From an uncultured Rhodospirillaceae bacterium (GTDB lineage Bacteria > Pseudomonadota > Alphaproteobacteria > Reyranellales > Reyranellaceae): a stretch of 64,000 nucleotides of DNA. This document shows, piece by piece, positions 8,803 to 17,792 of this stretch. Both the position numbers and the translations under genes were made by a program. The notes below the pieces were generated by a model, which was given only the letters and a program-made list of their open reading frames with translations, was not told where the DNA came from and searched no databases. The DNA lies in contig CAMFGZ010000015.1 of assembly GCA_945952105.1 (NCBI GenBank), positions 1 through 64,000 on the forward strand, read 5' to 3'. Position 1 is the first letter of the stretch; every line of letters begins with the position of its first letter.

Positions 8803-9597
8803 TCACGCGAACGGGCGAGGCCCCTCGTAATTGCCGACATAGCTCACATGGGTGATGAGGCCCGTGGGCGGCCGCCACAGGTGCAGCGCCACGCCGGGCG
8901 GATCCATGGTCATCGAGAGCTTGGCACCTTCGCGAAGGTCGAGGGACGCCTGATGGGCCGTGCTGGGCGCGATCGAGGCAAGCGTCCCCGCCCAGCGCAC
9001 CTGGATCGGGCGATGGACGTGCCCGCACAGCACGCGCTCGACATTGCCATGGCGCCGCACGATTTCAGCCAGGCGCTCGGCCCCCTCGTGGAGCCGGGCC
9101 GCGTCGAGCGGCGCGATGCCGACGTCGAACGGCGGATGATGCATGAAGAGAAGCGTCGGCCGCTCGCTTTCGGCCAGCCGCGCCTCCAGCCAATCGAGCT
9201 GGCCGGCGGAAAGCGCGCCATGCCCCTTGCCTTCGACCAGCGTGTCGAGCGCGATCAACCGCAGCGGCAAGTCCTCGATGACATAGTGCAGGAAGCCATC
9301 GCCGGGCAGATAGTCATGCTCGGGAAAAGCCTGGCGCAGCGCATCACGCGCATCGTGATTGCCGGGGATCAGATGGAACGGAATCGACAGCGCCGACAGC
9401 ACCCGTTTCAGGTTCGCATATTCCTCGGGCTTGCCCTTGTCGACGAGATCTCCCGTCACGAGAGCGACATCGGGCCTCGGATCAAGCGCATTCACATGCG
9501 CGACGGCGCGCTCGAGAAAGCCCTGCGTGTCGAGACGACCGTAAAGCAGCTCGCCCTCGCTCTTCAGGTGCATGTCCGAGATTTGTACGATCAGCAT
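8803..9597 (-). CDS. Metallophosphoesterase, CpdA-like
   Basis: The 264-residue protein carries all five calcineurin-type metal motifs in order: DMH (D8, H10), GD in VTGDLVD, GNHD in IPGNHDARD, HH in MHHPPFD and GHVH. This set and length match class III cyclic nucleotide phosphodiesterases such as CpdA, which hydrolyse cAMP. The gene starts one base after the stop of the preceding hypothetical gene and is the last gene of the nadE operon. The natural substrate could instead be another phosphodiester; the metal-site assignment is secure. Confidence 0.87.
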   Translation of the reverse strand: MLIVQISDMHLKSEGELLYGRLDTQGFLERAVAHVNALDPRPDVALVTGDLVDKGKPEEYANLKRVLSALSIPFHLIPGNHDARDALRQAFPEHDYLPGDGFLHYVIEDLPLRLIALDTLVEGKGHGALSAGQLDWLEARLAESERPTLLFMHHPPFDVGIAPLDAARLHEGAERLAEIVRRHGNVERVLCGHVHRPIQVRWAGTLASIAPSTAHQASLDLREGAKLSMTMDPPGVALHLWRPPTGLITHVSYVGNYEGPRPFA

Positions 9598-9598
9598 G

Positions 9599-9994
9599 TC
9601 AATCCTCGATCCGTCTCGATCCCCAGGCGCCGTCCTTGAGATGAAAGGGCAGCACTGCCAGTTCGGGCGCCAGGTCCTTGATCTCGTCGAAGAACACGAT
9701 GAAGTGACGCGCTACCACGCGCTGGAGTTCGCCGCCGGGTTGGTCGTCGCCGTCGGCGGTCGTCATCTCCATGCCGTCCTTCGTCCGCACCCAGAGCAGC
9801 GTGTTCCGGGGCGCGTCGGGCAGTCCCTCGAAGCTCAACAATCCGAAGGCGACCGCCTTCCGCCGCTTCGCATGCTGGGCGAGCGCATTGTCCCGGGCGA
9901 TATCGCACAGGGCGAAGGCCAGCCTTCCCTGTGTGCCGTCCGGCAGGGTCACGTCATATTCGCGGGTGGCCAGCCGTCCGAGCTCGTCCTTCAC
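9599..9994 (-). CDS. Conserved hypothetical protein of the nadE operon
   Basis: I do not recognise this 131-residue protein. It has no signal peptide, membrane segment or Cys-rich motif, and looks like a small mixed alpha/beta soluble protein with the stretches LFALCDIARDN and ARHFIVFFDEIKD standing out. It starts at GTG, supported by AGGAG 9 bases upstream. It sits between nadE (16 bases upstream) and the metallophosphoesterase (1 base downstream), which makes it almost certainly a real cotranscribed gene. Confidence 0.7.
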   Translation of the reverse strand: MKDELGRLATREYDVTLPDGTQGRLAFALCDIARDNALAQHAKRRKAVAFGLLSFEGLPDAPRNTLLWVRTKDGMEMTTADGDDQPGGELQRVVARHFIVFFDEIKDLAPELAVLPFHLKDGAWGSRRIED

Positions 9995-10010
9995 GTCGAA
10001 ACTCCTGCCT

Positions 10011-11666
10011 CTATCCTCTGAATCCGTTCACGATGGGATATCGGCGTTCGCGGCTGATATTGCGAGAAGTGATTTTCACGCCGGGCGGCGCCTGCCGACG
10101 CTTGTATTCGGCGCCTTCGAGCAGGCGCCACACGCGGTCGACGATCGCAGGATCGTGGCCTTCCTTTGCCAGCGCCGCGGTGTCGAGATCCCGTTCGATG
10201 AGCCCCTTCAGGATGGCATCGAGCGTCGGATAGGGCGGAAGCGAATCCGAATCCTGCTGGTCGGGCCGCAACTCGGCCGAGGGCGGCTTGTCGATGATCC
10301 GCGCGGGGATCACGGCGCCCGGCCGGCCGAGTGCGCCGACCGGCAGGTGTTCGTTGCGCCAGCGGCAAAGCTCGAACACCGTCGTCTTGTAGACGTCCTT
10401 CAGCACGTTGAAGCCGCCGCACATGTCGCCGTAGAGAGTGGCGTACCCCACCGCCATCTCCGACTTGTTGCCTGTCGTGACGACCATGCCGCCCAGCTTG
10501 TTCGAAACCGCCATAAGGGTGACGCCGCGAGCGCGGCTCTGGATGTTCTCCTCGGTGACATCCTCAGCACGGTTTCCAAACAGCGGCGTCAGCATGCCGC
10601 GAAACGCGTCCATCGCCGGGCCGATATCGACCACATCGTAGCGGATGCCGATCGCTTTCGCGCAGGCGGCGGCATCCTCGAGCGACTCCCTGCTGGTGTA
10701 AGGCGACGGCATCATGATCGCATGCACGCGCTCGGGGCCCAGCGCATCGGCCGCGACGGCCGCCGTGATCGCCGAATCGACGCCGCCCGACAGGCCGATC
10801 ACCACCGAAGGGAAGCCGGTCTTGTTCACGTAGTCACGCAGGCCCAGCACCATCGCCTGGTAGATCGATTCGAGCCGGTCCATCTCGCGTGCGACCGGCC
10901 CGGGCTGGCACTCCCAGCCACTCCCGGTACGACGGAACTCGATGGTGGCGACCTCTTCGGCGAAGGAGGCGAGCTTGGCCTTGAGCGAGCGGTCGGCCCC
11001 CAGGACGAACGACGCGCCGTCGTAGACAACCTCATCCTGTCCGCCCACCTGGTTGAGGTAGACGAAGGGAAGCCCGCTTTCGACCACGCGCTTGACGCCG
11101 AGTTGCACGCGGATGTCGGTCTTGCCGGCCTCGTAGGGCGAGCCGTTGGGCACCAGCAGGATTTCTCCGCCTGTCTCGGCGATGCACTCGACGACGTCGG
11201 GCGTCCATACGTCCTCGCAGATCGGCACGCCGATACGCACGCCCCGGAAGACGAGCGGCCCCGGCATCGGTCCGGGTGAGAAGACGCGCTTGTCGTCGAA
11301 GACGCCGTAGTTCGGCAGGTCGACTTTGTAGCGTTTGCCCACGATCTCGCCTTTGTCGAGAGCGACGACGGCGTTGTAGAGCCTGCCCTCCTCGCGCCAC
11401 GGCGTGGTGACGAACAGCGCGGGTCCGCCATCGCGCGTATCGGCGCGCAGCGCCTCTACGGCATCGTGACAGGCCTGCTGGAAGGCGGGTTTGAGGACGA
11501 GATCCTCCGGGAAATAGCCGGCCAGCACCATTTCGGAGAACAGCACAAGGTCGGCGCCTTGCTTTGCCGCCTGGGCCCGTGCGGCGCGCACTTTCGCAAG
11601 ATTGCCCGCAACGTCGCCGACCTTTGGATTGAGCTGCGCCAACCCGACTTTGAGTGTGTCCGTCAT
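10011..11666 (-). CDS. nadE: Glutamine-dependent NAD+ synthetase
   Basis: This two-domain enzyme of 551 residues makes NAD+ from nicotinate adenine dinucleotide, ATP and glutamine, the last step of NAD biosynthesis. The N-terminal nitrilase-like glutaminase domain shows the Glu45-Lys114-Cys150 triad ([23 protein letters not shown]). The C-terminal synthetase domain has the ATP P-loop SGGVDS (293-298) and the [12 protein letters not shown] motif. Length and order match the bacterial glutamine-dependent form, which takes nitrogen from glutamine rather than free ammonia. It is the first gene of a tight minus-strand operon with a hypothetical gene and the metallophosphoesterase. Confidence 0.97.
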   Translation of the reverse strand: MTDTLKVGLAQLNPKVGDVAGNLAKVRAARAQAAKQGADLVLFSEMVLAGYFPEDLVLKPAFQQACHDAVEALRADTRDGGPALFVTTPWREEGRLYNAVVALDKGEIVGKRYKVDLPNYGVFDDKRVFSPGPMPGPLVFRGVRIGVPICEDVWTPDVVECIAETGGEILLVPNGSPYEAGKTDIRVQLGVKRVVESGLPFVYLNQVGGQDEVVYDGASFVLGADRSLKAKLASFAEEVATIEFRRTGSGWECQPGPVAREMDRLESIYQAMVLGLRDYVNKTGFPSVVIGLSGGVDSAITAAVAADALGPERVHAIMMPSPYTSRESLEDAAACAKAIGIRYDVVDIGPAMDAFRGMLTPLFGNRAEDVTEENIQSRARGVTLMAVSNKLGGMVVTTGNKSEMAVGYATLYGDMCGGFNVLKDVYKTTVFELCRWRNEHLPVGALGRPGAVIPARIIDKPPSAELRPDQQDSDSLPPYPTLDAILKGLIERDLDTAALAKEGHDPAIVDRVWRLLEGAEYKRRQAPPGVKITSRNISRERRYPIVNGFRG

Positions 11667-11798
11667 ATCGCGGCGAGTGTGCCGGGATTCAACCCGACGT
11701 TCATCCTCATTTCCCTAACGCTGGCATATACGGAGAATATGCCACGGCGATTTGCTGCGTATTTGACGAAGCCGCGTCCCGGCGGTCAGCATCGCGAC

Positions 11799-12782
11799 AT
11801 GAAGATCACGATCCTGGACGACTATTTCGACACGCTGCGAACCCTTCCCTGTTTCGCGAAGCTCGCGGGCCACGAGGTCAGGATCTGGAACGACCACGAG
11901 CAGGACGTGGATCGCCTGGCCGACCGGCTTGCCGATACGGAGGTGCTGGTCCTGTTCCGCGAACGCACCCAGATCCGTGCTCCTCTGCTGGAGCGGCTGC
12001 CCAAATTGAAACTGATAAGCCAGCGCAGCGTCTATCCCCATATCGACATCGATGCCTGCACGCGGCTCGGCATCGTCGTGTCTTCCAGCCAGCACGCCGG
12101 CACGCCCTCTTACGCGGCGGCGGAGCTTACCTGGGCTTTGGCGCTCGCCGCCTCGCGACTGCTGCCACAGCAGATCGACGCGCTGAAGGCCGGCCGGTGG
12201 CAGATGGGCGTCGGCTCGACGCTGCGCGGCAAGACGCTGGGAATCTACGGCTATGGCCGCATCGGCGCGACGGTCGCGGGCTACGGCCGCGCCTTCGGCA
12301 TGCGAGTCCTCGTCTGGGCGCGCGAAAAGACGCGGGAGGACGCAAAGCGCGACGGCTACGACGTCGCGCCGGACAAGCTGACCTTCTTCCGCGAATGCGA
12401 CGTGCTCTCTCTCCACATGCGGCTGGTCGATGCGACCCGCGGCATCGTCACCCGCGCCGACCTGGCGGAGATGAAGCCGACCTCGATCCTGGTGAACACC
12501 AGCCGCGCGCCGCTGATCGAGCCGGGGGCACTGGTCGCCGCCCTTCAGGCCGGACGGCCGGGGATGGCCGCGGTCGACGTGTTCGAAAAAGAGCCCGTAC
12601 TCGAGACCGACCATCCGCTGCTCAACATGCCCAATGTCATCGCCACGCCGCACATCGGCTACGTGTCGCGCGACGAATACGAGGTGCAGTTCAGCGACAT
12701 ATTCGACCAGATCGTCGACTACGTCGCCGGCACACCGAGCCATGTCGTCAATCCGGCCGTCCTGGCCTCGGCGCGGCGTTGA
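11799..12782 (+). CDS. D-2-hydroxyacid dehydrogenase family protein
   Basis: The 327-residue protein has the phosphoglycerate/formate-dehydrogenase fold. A substrate lobe is split by the NAD-binding domain with [20 protein letters not shown], followed by the catalytic Arg (VNTSRAPLI), Glu (DVFEKEPV) and His (PHIGY). It should reduce a 2-ketoacid or oxidise a D-2-hydroxyacid with NAD(H). I start at the ATG where the fold begins (MKITILDDY); an upstream in-frame ATG at 11739 has a better GGAG site but would add 20 residues without domain sense. The gene is divergent from nadE. Substrate unknown. Confidence 0.88.
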   Translation: MKITILDDYFDTLRTLPCFAKLAGHEVRIWNDHEQDVDRLADRLADTEVLVLFRERTQIRAPLLERLPKLKLISQRSVYPHIDIDACTRLGIVVSSSQHAGTPSYAAAELTWALALAASRLLPQQIDALKAGRWQMGVGSTLRGKTLGIYGYGRIGATVAGYGRAFGMRVLVWAREKTREDAKRDGYDVAPDKLTFFRECDVLSLHMRLVDATRGIVTRADLAEMKPTSILVNTSRAPLIEPGALVAALQAGRPGMAAVDVFEKEPVLETDHPLLNMPNVIATPHIGYVSRDEYEVQFSDIFDQIVDYVAGTPSHVVNPAVLASARR

Positions 12783-12788
12783 CTCGGC

Positions 12789-13259
12789 CTATCCCATCGA
12801 CGGCATGGTTTCGGGATCTGCCGTCCGGACGCCGATAATCGTCGCGAAAAGCCGCTCGGCCGCCTTCAAGGCCTCGTCGACGTTCAGGGAGCCGTCCGCC
12901 CAGGTGAAGATGCGGCCATCCCAGGCGTCGGCCTCCGGCACGGGATGGGCCTCGAAATGCTCCTCGACGCTGCGCATGCGCCAGAGATCGGGTAAGGGAC
13001 CGTCGAACTCGGCCAGCGCCCGGACCAGACCATCCTGGAGCGGCGGAGAGAGCGCCGCCAGTTCGACGCTGCGCCGCAACTGCCGCAGCGCGACCATCAG
13101 CATCCGGATGTCGGCCCATACGCGAATGGCCAACTGGGGCTCTTCCGGTTCAGCACGCTTGAGGCGCCGGCACTGCAAGGCGACGAGTAGACAGGCTTCC
13201 TGTGCGCGGCGCAGCGCGTGCTCGACAACGCTGTTCCACGACGGGTAGACCCCGCTCAC
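12789..13259 (-). CDS. Hypothetical helical protein
   Basis: The 156-residue product is not recognised. It reads as mainly helical (Arg/Ala/Leu-rich, with RRAQEACLLVALQCRRLKRAE and similar amphipathic stretches), has no signal peptide or membrane span, and no metal motif. Its GTG start overlaps the stop of a 33-codon ORF by a GTGA junction, which suggests coupled translation. It ends only 7 bases from the end of the convergent hydroxyacid dehydrogenase gene. Real gene likely; function unknown. Confidence 0.6.
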   Translation of the reverse strand: MSGVYPSWNSVVEHALRRAQEACLLVALQCRRLKRAEPEEPQLAIRVWADIRMLMVALRQLRRSVELAALSPPLQDGLVRALAEFDGPLPDLWRMRSVEEHFEAHPVPEADAWDGRIFTWADGSLNVDEALKAAERLFATIIGVRTADPETMPSMG

Positions 13260-13357
13260 CTGCGCCGTGCCTCGCCTTGCCGCAACGCAGATTGACGCGA
13301 CTTCAAGAAACGTGACGAGACAGACCGGATGGTTCGCCGCAGTTCGAGTTCGCTCAT
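13256..13357 (-). CDS. 33-residue small ORF coupled to the hypothetical gene
   Basis: A minus-strand ATG at 13357 is preceded by GGGAGAC at good spacing and opens 33 codons (MSELELRRTIRSV then a basic tail rich in Arg, Ser and Gln). Its TGA stop overlaps the GTG start of the 156-residue gene. This could be a genuine small basic protein or a leader that delivers ribosomes to the downstream gene. No similar protein is known to me. The arrangement of ribosome site, length and overlap is what supports it. Confidence 0.4.
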   Translation of the reverse strand: MSELELRRTIRSVSSRFLKSRQSALRQGEARRR

Positions 13358-13426
13358 CGTCGTCTCCCAGTCACCAGCGACAACTCCCCTCCCCACAGGG
13401 TCTGACGGAATTTTGCATTCCATTCT

Positions 13427-13442
13427 TGTAGTGAACGCTACA
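13427..13442. promoter_or_regulatory. Possible operator upstream of the small ORF
   Basis: TGTAG and CTACA form inverted 5-base arms around TGAACG, 70 bases upstream of the small ORF start, inside a locally AT-richer stretch (13405-13450). The layout resembles operators of TetR-type repressors, but the partner regulator is unknown and no sure -10 box is visible. Confidence 0.25.
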
Positions 13443-13484
13443 CAAATTCACGCGCTCTGCAAATCAGAACGTCGACCTGGATCG

Positions 13485-14264
13485 TCAAATCTGCGCGCGC
13501 TCGCGGAGGGCGGCACCGAATGCCTGAAACAGCTTGCGGTTGATCGGGTTGCTCTGCGGATCGTACTCGGCGTGCCACTGGACGCCGACCGCGAATGCCG
13601 GCGCCTCGGCGATGCAGATCGCCTCGATCGTGCCGTCCTCCGCCACACCCTCGATCGCGATCCGTTTGCCGGGATCGAGAATCCCCTGGCCGTGAAGCGA
13701 GTTCACGCGAATCGATTCGCAGCCCAGCAGCTTTGCGAAGTAGCCTTGCGGCGCGAGCCTGACCTCGTGACGGTCCGCGAACACCACCGTCGGATCGGGA
13801 TGGACTTCGCCGTTTTCCAGGCGAGGCATGCGATGGTTCATGCGGCCAGGAATGTCGCGGATCTCGGGATGTAGCGAGCCGCCGAACGCCACGTTCATTT
13901 CCTGGAAGCCGCGGCAGATGCCGAAGATCGGCACGCCGCGCTCGACGCAGGCGTCGATCAACGAAAGCGCCATCGCATCCCGATCCTGATCATAGGGCTC
14001 GTGGCTGGGATGCGGCTCGGTGTTGAAGCGTGTCGGATGGACGTTGGCACGCGCACCGGTGAGCAGAATGCCGTCGACGGCGCCCAGCAGGGCCTCGATA
14101 TCGGTGATGTCGGGCGTACCCGCGAACATCAGCGGCAGGGCACCGGCGACTTCGGCAACCGCCCTCAGGTTGCGCTGCCCCACGAGCTGGACGTTATGCC
14201 GGTCGTTCACGACGCCTGAATTGCCGATGACCCCGACCACGGGCTTCCTGGTGCTTGAAATCAA
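13485..14264 (-). CDS. Class I glutamine amidotransferase, gamma-glutamyl-GABA hydrolase type
   Basis: The 259-residue protein has the full amidotransferase triad: Cys117 in FGICRGFQEMN, and His231 and Glu233 in VQWHAEYD. The family includes PuuD, which releases GABA from gamma-glutamyl-GABA in putrescine breakdown, and related gamma-glutamyl hydrolases. The start codon is TTG with AGGTAAG upstream; no in-frame ATG gives the complete fold. No other putrescine genes lie nearby, so the substrate is inferred from the family. It should be cytosolic. Confidence 0.88.
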   Translation of the reverse strand: MISSTRKPVVGVIGNSGVVNDRHNVQLVGQRNLRAVAEVAGALPLMFAGTPDITDIEALLGAVDGILLTGARANVHPTRFNTEPHPSHEPYDQDRDAMALSLIDACVERGVPIFGICRGFQEMNVAFGGSLHPEIRDIPGRMNHRMPRLENGEVHPDPTVVFADRHEVRLAPQGYFAKLLGCESIRVNSLHGQGILDPGKRIAIEGVAEDGTIEAICIAEAPAFAVGVQWHAEYDPQSNPINRKLFQAFGAALRERAQI

Positions 14265-14344
14265 CGCTTACCTGCCTGAGCCATGAGATCGTCGATAATG
14301 GCACCAGCCCCGGCGAGGGGCGAGTCTGCCTTCACCGGTTTGCA

Positions 14345-14373
14345 TTGACAGAGGCACTCACGGGTGCGTGAAT
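14345..14373 (+). promoter_or_regulatory. Candidate sigma-70 promoter
   Basis: A perfect TTGACA (14345-14350) is followed after 17 bases by GTGAAT (14368-14373), a poor -10 with three matches. It lies about 30 bases upstream of the tiny ORF. The strong -35 makes it worth noting; the weak -10 keeps confidence low. Confidence 0.3.
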
Positions 14374-14402
14374 CTGGCATCGCGTGCAGCAGGGAGGTTT
14401 AG

Positions 14403-14465
14403 ATGCTTCCACCCAAGCAACGTGCCGCAAGGATTGCCGAGGCAATCGTTCGGGCAACGGCATAG
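14403..14465 (+). CDS. 20-residue ORF with strong ribosome binding site
   Basis: An ATG preceded by GGGAGG at five-base spacing opens 20 codons (MLPPKQRAARIAEAIVRATA) before TAG. The peptide is basic and could form one amphipathic helix. No function is known. It may be a leader peptide, a true small protein or chance; the ribosome site and the promoter-like box upstream are the only support. Confidence 0.25.
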   Translation: MLPPKQRAARIAEAIVRATA

Positions 14466-14487
14466 CGGCAGACACGAACGGCACGGC

Positions 14488-14543
14488 GGGAGCGGCCCCA
14501 GCGGGTCGCATCAGTAGGGCATGACCCCGACCAGGCCGCTCCC
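14488..14543. repeat. Nested inverted repeat
   Basis: GGGAGCGGCC (14488-14497) and GGCCGCTCCC (14534-14543) are perfect 10-base arms, and within the 36-base loop GGGTC pairs with GACCC. The result is a long two-part stem just after the tiny ORF. There is no T-run, so it is not a standard intrinsic terminator. It could fold the 3' part of a small RNA. Confidence 0.5.
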
Positions 14544-14571
14544 GGCGTTCGCTTCCGCTTCTCAATCCGCT

Positions 14572-14880
14572 TCATTGCAACGGCGGCACGTCGCGCCTCA
14601 GGTCTCCGCTGGCCCGGCTGAAATGGAGCGTCAGCCGCCCCACCATATCCTTCCCGTGGGCCGGGACCTCACCGGCAAGCTCCGCTTTCAAACCGCGCGC
14701 GGCTAGTTCGTCCAACAGCGCGTGGACGCGATCGGCAGGAACCTCGAACCGGAGGACGGCCATCGCGTCCGACAGAAGCGAATGATCGGAGACCCAGCCG
14801 CCCACGCATGTGATCGCCTCCGACGCCGCATTCACGCTTGTATGAAAGCCGTCTCGCGCGACGGCTTCGAGGCGAAGCAC
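14572..14880 (-). CDS. Hypothetical protein downstream of RidA gene
   Basis: The 102-residue product is not recognised. It has no signal or membrane segment; residues 36-100 look like a small alpha/beta domain ([29 protein letters not shown] outline). It starts at GTG with GAGG upstream, 12 bases after the RidA-family gene, so the two probably form an operon. The compact spacing makes it a likely real gene; its function is open. Confidence 0.6.
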   Translation of the reverse strand: MLRLEAVARDGFHTSVNAASEAITCVGGWVSDHSLLSDAMAVLRFEVPADRVHALLDELAARGLKAELAGEVPAHGKDMVGRLTLHFSRASGDLRRDVPPLQ

Positions 14881-14892
14881 GACGCCTCGTCG

Positions 14893-15282
14893 CTAGGATT
14901 TCGCCGCTACCACTTCGACCTCGACCAGCATCGAGGGATCGGCAAGCCCTGCCACCACGAGCAGAGTCGACGCCGGATAGGGCTCCTGCCCGACATATTT
15001 GCCGCGGACCTCGCGGAAGGCCGGGATGAAGCGGCTGTCGGTCAGAAAGACGGTGAGCTTCACGATATCGCGGAAATCCATGCCGGCGGCCTTCAGGACC
15101 TCGCCGATATTCTTCCAGGTCTGCTCGCTCTGCGCCTCGATCCCCTCCTGCAGCTTGCCTGCCGAATCGACTCCAACCTGGCCCGAAACGTAGAGCACGC
15201 GCGCTTCCGGCGGGACTTCGACGCCGAGACTGTATTTGCCCGCGACGGAGACGGTCTTGGGATTATGAAACTTGATGGTCAT
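14893..15282 (-). CDS. RidA family protein
   Basis: The 129-residue protein matches the RidA/YjgF family of small trimeric proteins, many of which hydrolyse reactive enamine or imine intermediates to ketoacids and ammonia. Family-typical stretches are [40 protein letters not shown] and [24 protein letters not shown]. The usual substrate-binding Arg near residue 105 appears not to be conserved (the region reads YPASTLL), so deaminase activity is not certain. The internal ATG was chosen because GGAGAG precedes it and homologues start there. It is divergent from trmFO with 48 bases between. Confidence 0.88.
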   Translation of the reverse strand: MTIKFHNPKTVSVAGKYSLGVEVPPEARVLYVSGQVGVDSAGKLQEGIEAQSEQTWKNIGEVLKAAGMDFRDIVKLTVFLTDSRFIPAFREVRGKYVGQEPYPASTLLVVAGLADPSMLVEVEVVAAKS

Positions 15283-15330
15283 GCCGGGCTCTCCATTGTA
15301 AGGGAGGCGCACGGTTTCAGGTCGGAGAGC

Positions 15331-16701
15331 ATGGCGTCAAGCATCAAGCCCGTACATGTCATCGGCGGCGGTCTCGCAGGCAGCGAGGCGGCATGGCAGC
15401 TCGCGCAGGCGGGCGTGCCGGTGGTGCTGCACGAGATGCGACCGGTGCGCGGGACCGAGGCCCATCTCACCGACAACCTCGCTGAACTGGTCTGCTCCAA
15501 CTCCTTCCGCTCGGACGATGCCGCCAACAATGCCGTCGGCGTGATCCATGAGGAAATGCGCCGCGCGGGCTCGCTGATCATGCGCTCGGCCGACGCGCAC
15601 AAGCTCCCGGCCGGCGGCGCGCTCGCGGTCGACCGCCACGGTTTCTCGGCCGCGGTGCAGGAAACGTTGCTTGCGCATCCATTGGTGACGCTCGAGCGCG
15701 AAGAAGTGGCCGGCCTGCCGCCCGAGGCGTGGGACAGCGTCATCGTGGCGACCGGTCCCCTCACCTCACCCGCCCTCGCCGAGGCGATCGCCAGGCTGAC
15801 CGGCGAGGACTCGCTTGCCTTCTTCGACGCCATCGCGCCGATCGTCCATCACGAGAGCATCGACCAATCGATCGCCTGGAAGCAGTCGCGCTACGACAAG
15901 GTCGGCCCTGGCAATGTCGAGGGCAGCGACGGCGCGGATTATTTCAACTGCCCGATGGACAAGCCGCAATACGAGGCCTTCGTCGCCGCGCTGCTTGCCG
16001 GCGAGAAGACCGAGTTCAAGCAGTGGGAGCACAACACGCCCTACTTCCAGGGCTGCCAGCCGATCGAGGTCATCGCGTCGACCGGGCCGCAGAGCCTGCG
16101 CTTCGGGCCGATGAAGCCGGTCGGCCTGCGCGACCCGCGAACCGGCCATCGCCCCTGGGCAGTGGTGCAGCTTCGCCAGGACAATGCGCTCGGCACGCTA
16201 TGGAACATCGTCGGCTTCCAGACCAAGCTGAAACACGGTGAGCAGACGCGCATCTTCCGCACCATCCCCGGCCTGCAGAACGCCGAATTCGCGCGGCTGG
16301 GCGGTCTGCATCGCAACACCTTCCTCAACAGTCCGCTCCTGCTCGACGGAACCTTGCGCCTGAAGGCGATGCCACGGCTGCGCTTCGCCGGCCAGATCAC
16401 CGGCTGCGAGGGCTATGTCGAAAGCGCCGCGGTCGGGCTGATGACCGGGAGATTCGCGGCAGCCGAGAGGCTCGGCCGCGCGCAGGCCGCTCCTCCGCCC
16501 ACCACCGCGATGGGCGCACTGCTGGGCCACATCACCGGCGGCGCCGACGCCACGACCTTCCAGCCGATGAACATCAATTTCGGCCTGTTCCCGCCCATCG
16601 CCGGCAGCTTCAAGGGCAAGGAGCGCAAGCAGGCGATGGCGGTGCGGGCGCTGCGCGACTTCGACGAGTGGCTGAAGCCCACTCCCCTCGCGGCGGAATG
16701 A
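15331..16701 (+). CDS. trmFO: Methylenetetrahydrofolate--tRNA-(uracil-5-)-methyltransferase
   Basis: The 456-residue FAD protein has the TrmFO signatures: the N-terminal dinucleotide motif [17 protein letters not shown], the CSNSFRSDD loop, and the C-terminal GHITGGAD and [13 protein letters not shown] stretches. It methylates U54 in the T-loop of tRNA using methylenetetrahydrofolate and NAD(P)H in place of SAM. Length is typical. ATG is preceded by GGAG. The next gene follows after 13 bases and may be cotranscribed. Confidence 0.97.
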   Translation: MASSIKPVHVIGGGLAGSEAAWQLAQAGVPVVLHEMRPVRGTEAHLTDNLAELVCSNSFRSDDAANNAVGVIHEEMRRAGSLIMRSADAHKLPAGGALAVDRHGFSAAVQETLLAHPLVTLEREEVAGLPPEAWDSVIVATGPLTSPALAEAIARLTGEDSLAFFDAIAPIVHHESIDQSIAWKQSRYDKVGPGNVEGSDGADYFNCPMDKPQYEAFVAALLAGEKTEFKQWEHNTPYFQGCQPIEVIASTGPQSLRFGPMKPVGLRDPRTGHRPWAVVQLRQDNALGTLWNIVGFQTKLKHGEQTRIFRTIPGLQNAEFARLGGLHRNTFLNSPLLLDGTLRLKAMPRLRFAGQITGCEGYVESAAVGLMTGRFAAAERLGRAQAAPPPTTAMGALLGHITGGADATTFQPMNINFGLFPPIAGSFKGKERKQAMAVRALRDFDEWLKPTPLAAE

Positions 16702-16714
16702 GACGGGGACGATC

Positions 16715-17680
16715 ATGCGCCTGATGCAACCCGACCCTGCCGCAGCCCTCCTCGGGCTGCGCGCCATGAAGACGGTGGCATCGGCGTCGGGCGCACCCGG
16801 AAAGGCGCAACTCGCCCTGATGGAGGCAGCGCGGCGCGTGATCCTCCATATCGACGCCGACATCGCCACGCTGCTCCCTGTCACGCCTGCGGAACTGGCC
16901 GCGGGTTTTCCATCGGTGGACCTTCGCCACCAGTTCGTCCACGGGCTGATGGTCCTTGCCCTCGCCGACGGCGTGCCCTCGCGCGAGACGGTCGGCAGGG
17001 TCAAGGCCTTTGCCGAAGCACTGGGCATCGCCACACCGGAACTCACGAACCTGCGGCGGCTGGCCGAACAGCACATGACATTGTTCAAGCTCGACCTGCT
17101 GCGGCGCAGCCAGGTCGGCGACATCATGAGGAACCAGCTCGACCAGCACGGTGTCATGGCGCTGGCGAAGAGCATCCTGGGCATGCGCGGGCTGATCGAG
17201 GACGCCGGACTCGCCAGCCGCTACCGTGCCTGGGAGAAGCTGCCGGACGGCACGGTCGGCCGGTCGATGTGGGAGTATTTCCAGCGCAACGGGTTCGGCA
17301 TGCCGGGCGAGCGGTTCGGCTTTCCCGAGGCCGGCCTCTATCACGACTTCTGTCACGTGCTGGGCGGCTACGATACCGATCCGCAGGGCGAACTCCAGGT
17401 CGCCTCGTTCACCGCCGGCTTCAAGCAGAACCGGCCCTACTACCTGATCCTGTTCGCCGTTCTGATTTTCAGCGCCGGGGTCAACGCCCGACCCACCTCC
17501 GGGGGCTTCACGACCGTGGGCGTACTGGGCGAGGCGGGAGCCGCCGAGCGAATGTTCGCAGCAATCGAACGCGGCGCCCTGGTGAGTACCGATCTTTCGG
17601 ACAAATGGGACTACTGGCCCTACGTCGATATGCCGATCGAAGAAGCCCGGCGCCGGCTCAATATCGTTCACGCAGCCTGA
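16715..17680 (+). CDS. COQ4-like metal-site protein with TerB-like N-terminal region
   Basis: The 321-residue protein has the COQ4 metal motif HDxxH-x11-E exactly (H210, D211, H214, E226), set in the usual C-terminal helical domain (about 160-320). COQ4 acts in coenzyme Q synthesis and has been linked to removal or oxidation at ring carbon 1. The first half (about 35-125) reads like a TerB-type helical bundle (LVLALADGVPSRETVGRVKAFAEALGI outline), an addition not present in mitochondrial COQ4. There is no signal peptide. It starts 13 bases after trmFO and is followed, after 112 bases, by an acyl carrier protein gene. Ubiquinone function is an inference; a different lipid or polyketide substrate is possible. 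Confidence 0.75.
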   Translation: MRLMQPDPAAALLGLRAMKTVASASGAPGKAQLALMEAARRVILHIDADIATLLPVTPAELAAGFPSVDLRHQFVHGLMVLALADGVPSRETVGRVKAFAEALGIATPELTNLRRLAEQHMTLFKLDLLRRSQVGDIMRNQLDQHGVMALAKSILGMRGLIEDAGLASRYRAWEKLPDGTVGRSMWEYFQRNGFGMPGERFGFPEAGLYHDFCHVLGGYDTDPQGELQVASFTAGFKQNRPYYLILFAVLIFSAGVNARPTSGGFTTVGVLGEAGAAERMFAAIERGALVSTDLSDKWDYWPYVDMPIEEARRRLNIVHAA

Positions 17681-17749
17681 ACGACGGAAACATTCCGTAA
17701 CGTCCCGCAACAGTGGGTAATCAAACGTTATTTCACATACGGGCGTCAG

Positions 17750-17791
17750 CGGAGTGAAATGGCCTCATCCCCTACCCTCGACGGAGTGAAA
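17750..17791 (+). repeat. Duplicated ribosome-binding sequence before the ACP gene
   Basis: The ten bases CGGAGTGAAA occur at 17750-17759 and again at 17782-17791, each directly followed by an ATG (17759 and 17793). The second starts the ACP gene; the first would start an out-of-frame reading. A short local duplication or a translational decoy could explain it. Confidence 0.6.
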
Positions 17792-17792
17792 C

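Larger units (their letters stand above)
14265..14571. other. Intergenic region with promoter-like, tiny-ORF and stem elements
   Basis: This 307-base space carries no ordinary gene. In plus-strand order it holds a TTGACA -35 box (14345), a perfect 5-base hairpin TCACG/CGTGA within the spacer after it, a GGAGG site with a 20-codon ORF (14403-14465), and a nested inverted repeat (14488-14543). Together they could be a short transcript or small RNA with its own end. Each element is listed separately. Confidence 0.35.
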
